A stretch of 64,000 nucleotides of DNA, from contig OY540810.1 in assembly GCA_961205875.1 (NCBI GenBank), positions 33,046,001 to 33,110,000 of the forward strand, in the 5' to 3' direction. How positions within the stretch are numbered: the first letter of the stretch is position 1; each line of letters opens with the position of its first letter. Positions 59,855 through 64,000 of the stretch are shown in pieces. The translations under genes and the position numbers were made by a program. This stretch comes from Sialis fuliginosa (Eukaryota; Arthropoda; Insecta; Megaloptera; Sialidae). The notes under the pieces are model-generated. The model was not told the origin of the DNA and did not search any database. It saw nothing but the letters and a program-made list of their open reading frames with translations.

Positions 59855-62800
59855 TTTTGTTATAAAAGAAATTGGTTTCTTTCTATACAGGTGTGTTTTG
59901 TTGGAATTTATTATTCAAAAACTAACCTTTACCAGATATATCTATAGCACTCTCAAATGTTTATTTTATATTTTATTTCTCGATATATAAAACGACATAA
60001 ACATAATAAAACACATGAAACGAAAAAAATAATTATAAAAAAAAACATTTTACACGAATTGCGAAAGTCCCTATTATAAAAAATATATATTTTCATAATT
60101 CCCAACTCGTTTTCCACAACAACAACAGCAGCCCAAGGTTGTCTTCGTGTAAACGTTCTTAAATATCACCATTCAAGTATACAAAAAGTATGCTAGTATA
60201 ATATATAATTACAATGTGCATAAGTGACTGAGAATGTGAGAAATTTGTCTCAAGTCAAAAATCAACAGCATGCGTGGAAAATGCTATTAATTTATTTTAT
60301 TTCTATGCACGAACGTACGCATACATGCACGCATATTAGTTGCGGTAGATATGTGTGTGTGTCGGTACAGAGTCGTATTTAAGAGGTTACATACAGCGCT
60401 AGTGAAAATCAATACTTTTCAAGTTGTATTTTAAGGGTCGATCCAATCAAATATAAATAAACAATAAACAATGAAATTATTCACACTATAGGTATCGGTC
60501 AGGTCTCGGTCCAATCTCGCTCCGATACAGCAAAGTGCAAATAATATTATAGTAGAATAGGTAGTTTAGACAATTTCCTAATGTTTGACTCCTCACAAAA
60601 AAAACCCATGACCCATAATGTTTGTCTCAACCTAAAATGCTTTGATTGGCTCGAAACGATTCCTCATCTTTCTTAGTATCTACGTTTTATATGTATAAAC
60701 TAGGTTTAGTATAGAGTGTCGTTGATCACTCAATCAAATATAATAACAAAAATAATAATAAAAAAAATCAATAATAAAAAAATAACAATAAAGTATAAAA
60801 GCTGTCTAAAAAGTTCAAGAGGAGCTAGAAGACAAAAAATAAAAAAAATATTATACTGGAGTGTGATCGAACCTGGCATGGATTGTACCGAGAGCAGATC
60901 GAGACCGGCTCGTTAATGATATTCTGATAAAAATGAAAAACGTACGACAAAAAAAATCAATGTTCACGCACTAATATATGGATTTGCAGTTAGATTAATT
61001 ATTGATGAGTAAAGTAAAATATTATTGTTTTGTATAGTTCGGTACTGTATCTGTACGCTGTTAATGCTGATTTGTATGTATGTAAAACTACTTTATTTTG
61101 ATTTTTTTTGTAGGTGATAGCTTTCCCTGTCAGACTTGTATAAAGAATGTGTGAATATGAAATATATAAATACAAGATTGTATATTTTTATAATTTTTGA
61201 CATTTGATTGATCTACTGTTATTATTTTCTTTATTGAAAATTTGCATCTTTTTTATTTTTACATTTATAAACACATTTTCAGAATATTCATAACAAAGTG
61301 TTATTTTCATCGAAGGTTAAATTTTTTGTCTTCACTTTAATTAATAAATATTTATATACGTCAAATATGATTTAAATTAAGACGTATTAATAATAATTGA
61401 CTAGATAAAATAAGTTATTTTATCCCAAATTGAAAATACTTTAAATCATGTGTAGGTAGTAATTAGTAATAAATCAATTGTGATCAATTACTTTGAAATT
61501 ATATTATAACGAAATTATAAAAATATAACATAGAAAGCACATATAACTTTCTATAAAACAATATTTTTAATAAATTCAACAATTATTGATACTTTTATAA
61601 GCTAATAAAACTTAATGGTAAGTAAATGTGAACATATATTAATATAATTAAACGTTTTTATGATTTTTTTTGTTGCAACTTTCATTCTTTTTATTCATCA
61701 AAATCAGACATTCTTTTTGAGACATATTATTTAATGGGCGCTAATCATTGAATAAATCTAAAAATAGCTTAAGCGTCTATAAATAGTTTTTTTTTAATAT
61801 GGGGTTATTGATCATTATTATGGTTTGTATCCAGTCAGACTGCATGTTTGTACCCCAAAACATATAGAAAATTAGTCTATACTGTTTATTCTTATAATAA
61901 TCGATTAAATTTAAATTTGATCTTTATATTTGTACTTTTTACCTTCCGGAGAGTACAGAGAATCCGTACTCATTTTGAGGATGGATAATACAAGAAATGA
62001 GCGAAAACATTTATTTTGCTATATATAACTGAATTACATTTAAAGAACCGCTGATTAAAACAAACCCTATTTTATAAATAACTTTAACGTTTTTTTTTGT
62101 CCACCGTTGAGTGGAGCAGTAGACCAGTTTCCCTTGGAATAATCAACAAGTTCGACACATAGACCGGCCACGTACGATGTGACAGTAACATAACACGTAC
62201 GTACATACAGTGCAGTCGCGATTATTTGAGCTACAGATAATTTATATTAATTTTTTGAGTATACTATTTTTATTTGTTGTACTCACATTTTTTAAATGAA
62301 GATACCTTATTATGATATTTGTATGGTATTCCTTTATTTTATAAATGCTATATAAATGAAGACTTTTTTTATTTTTTTCGTTGACACCTAAAAATTTCCA
62401 TACCCTAATCCTTACTTTTGTGCTCCCTGTTATTTTTGATGACCTTTTTTCTTTTCGTTGTCATCATTATTACAAAACCGAAAAAATTATAACAAAATCC
62501 AGAGCCCGGAGAAACGGTATATATACCGCGAGACTCCGGTTGAAAACCGGTGGTCACTCTATATGTATATATTATATTATACCCCTATAATGACTTTTAA
62601 TGTTTTCCAAAAAGGGCAAAAGATCATTGTTTACACAATTTTTAATATTTTTAATACACCCCTGACTTTTTTATTAAATAAAAATTATATTATTAGAAAA
62701 TTCGTGGCACCCTAATATACTTATATAAAGTGTTGTTCATACACCCTACATTAGAGCACTGAATCTTAAAGATTTTCCAAAAATAATCGCTAAATTTAAA

Positions 62801-62876
62801 ATAACATTTATAAAAAAAAATGATTGCAAATTGCAATAGTCTTTTGACTCAATTGCAGTAATATCATTGAGAATCA

Positions 62877-63219
62877 TGTCCGGTATCATAAAGGACCTAA
62901 CAAATTTGTAAGCTAACAAGCACTTTCAACTGAGATATCAAACTTATATGACAGTTCTTTTGGAGTTTGTTGATGACTTTGACAAGTTTCGCGCACGCGT
63001 TGAAGGTTAATACAAACGGTATTAAAACAGTGGTGATGTTATGAAAATTATTTTGTACGGTCAAAGATGCCAACTGTGTTACAATTAGTTGAAGTGTCAC
63101 TGCTCTAAATTCCATAACTAATCCATAGATACTAGTACAGTATTAATACCCCATTTGAATGTAATTACAAACATTAATGTAATTAACAAATTTTGTTAGG
63201 TCCTTTATAATACCGGACA
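62877..63219. mobile_element. Harbinger-like MITE, TCA duplication
   Basis: It is 343 bp with a 31-bp inverted repeat: left TGTCCGGTATCATAAAGGAC, right (reverse complement) TGTCCGGTATTATAAAGGAC. TCA flanks both sides. It shares ends and interior with 52468-52732. Confidence 0.8.
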
Positions 63220-63339
63220 TCAGTGTTATAAATAAATAGATAATATGAACGTGTCTAGATAAATTACTCAACAACTTCATATGAAGTACATCTTGTTTTT
63301 TCCCATGTTCAAGTTAACAAGACTCTTTTGTATGTTATA

Positions 63340-63375
63340 TTGGGTTGTTCGAAAAGTTTGTAGGAATTTTAAAGG
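63340..63375 (+). mobile_element. Single mariner-type end
   Basis: TTGGGTTGTTCGAAAAGTTT after a TA resembles one terminal repeat of a mariner element. No matching second end was found in the window. Confidence 0.4.
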
Positions 63376-63505
63376 TCAGATGAATAGGATGGAAGGGGTA
63401 AACTGCAACAATTTGCTGAGTTTGTAAAGAAAAATGAGATCAATTAAGTATACAAAACTCAACCTTGCTTTTCAGAATATATCTACATATGTATAACACC
63501 CATAA

Positions 63506-64000
63506 CCTTACATTGGGCGCCACATTTCTACACGAATTTTAAAACATCTTTAAAAAATGGGCATGACTGTAACGGGATGCATAGTCGAGGGATTGACGTG
63601 AATACGTTCCAATTCGAAAGTCGCGTTGTAAATGGCAGTGAGGTTAAATAAAACTGACTCATGATGTACTTGCGTCGTCGTTACCCAGTCGCTGACTCGC
63701 ATTTTGGTGTGCCCTGTACCTCCTAATCTTCTCAGTTACTGGTAATGGCACATTTTCCGATAGCTGCTGAGACACTCTTTCCAATGCTATGCGTCTTTCA
63801 TATTTCATACTGGTTTTTGCGCGCGAAATTTTTGTTTTTATTATATGAAGTTTTTCACTCACTAAAACTGGTTAGTGTTTTGATTTGTACTTGTATCACG
63901 TAGATCTAATTGAGATCTATAATTTGAGACAAAAACCCGCGTGGAAGCTGCTCTGAGTGTCGAGATATACGAATTATACATTTTCGCTAGCGCGCAAATT
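63506..64000 (-). mobile_element. Probable LTR-type fossil running off the right edge
   Basis: On the minus strand, TGGCGCCCAATGTAAGG (63522-63506) resembles a tRNA primer-binding site that normally follows a 5' LTR. The preceding sequence up to the window edge is a dispersed repeat with a partial copy at 21908-22100, and contains one short open frame (63862-63659). Family and age cannot be fixed; divergence between the two copies suggests an old element. It is cut by the window edge. Confidence 0.35.

Larger units (their letters stand above)
52381..64000. other. Chitinase 5' intron or upstream region, no exon fixed
   Basis: No coding exon could be placed with confidence. The missing start exon must end in phase 0. 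The stretch from 60100 to 60910 holds GC-richer patches (near 60110, 60490 and 60880) that might mark a promoter. 53260-53930, 54220-55180, 58020-60100 and 60920-62870 show nothing recognisable beyond weak repeat text. Confidence 0.45.

Noticed and set aside
63659-63862. 67-residue minus-strand frame as a host gene
   Set aside because: It lies in a dispersed repeat with a second copy at 21908-22100, so it belongs to a mobile-element fossil.

Overview
The window is AT-rich eukaryotic DNA carrying three spliced protein genes and many non-autonomous DNA transposons. Two of the genes, a halfway-type leucine-rich-repeat membrane protein and a group VI (Cht6-type) chitinase with a very long Ser/Thr-rich tail, point to an insect. 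The base composition and the hAT, PIF/Harbinger, mariner and Helitron fragments suit a hemipteran such as an aphid relative, but the order is an inference and is not shown by the sequence.

Layout. 1-854: no gene seen. 1170-4371 (-): halfway-like gene, seven coding exons with phases that agree throughout (510 aa); an open frame of 105 codons (stop included) follows its stop codon in the same frame. 4372-14461: intergenic, rich in transposon remains, including a nested composite at 11865-13023. 14462-16049 (+): RCL1-like pre-rRNA processing gene, three exons, 381 aa, apparently complete. 16050-18304: intergenic with two short transposons. 18305-52380 (-): one very large chitinase gene, 19 coding exons found, at least 2724 aa. 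Its order is signal peptide, GH18 catalytic domain, CBM14, Ser/Thr/Pro/Arg-rich tail (one exon is 4.6 kb), then a second CBM14 at the C-terminus; a 15.6 kb intron separates the giant exon from the last three exons. The exon with the start codon was not found and lies upstream of 52380. 52381-64000: 5' intron or upstream sequence of the chitinase gene, full of small mobile elements; a likely LTR-type fossil runs off the right edge.

The genes do not form an operon or a recognisable joint pathway. Halfway (moulting and metamorphosis in flies) and the chitinase (cuticle chitin) both relate to moulting; RCL1 is a housekeeping gene. Exons were assigned by eye from reading frame, GT-AG (once perhaps GC-AG) splice sites and phase continuity, and they need transcript support. 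No tRNA, rRNA or CRISPR was seen. No wholly new system was found. The most unusual items are the open frame after the halfway stop, the exon-by-exon YVTI repeat in the chitinase tail, several fold-back elements able to make long hairpins, and a small transposon family with a 10-bp target duplication.
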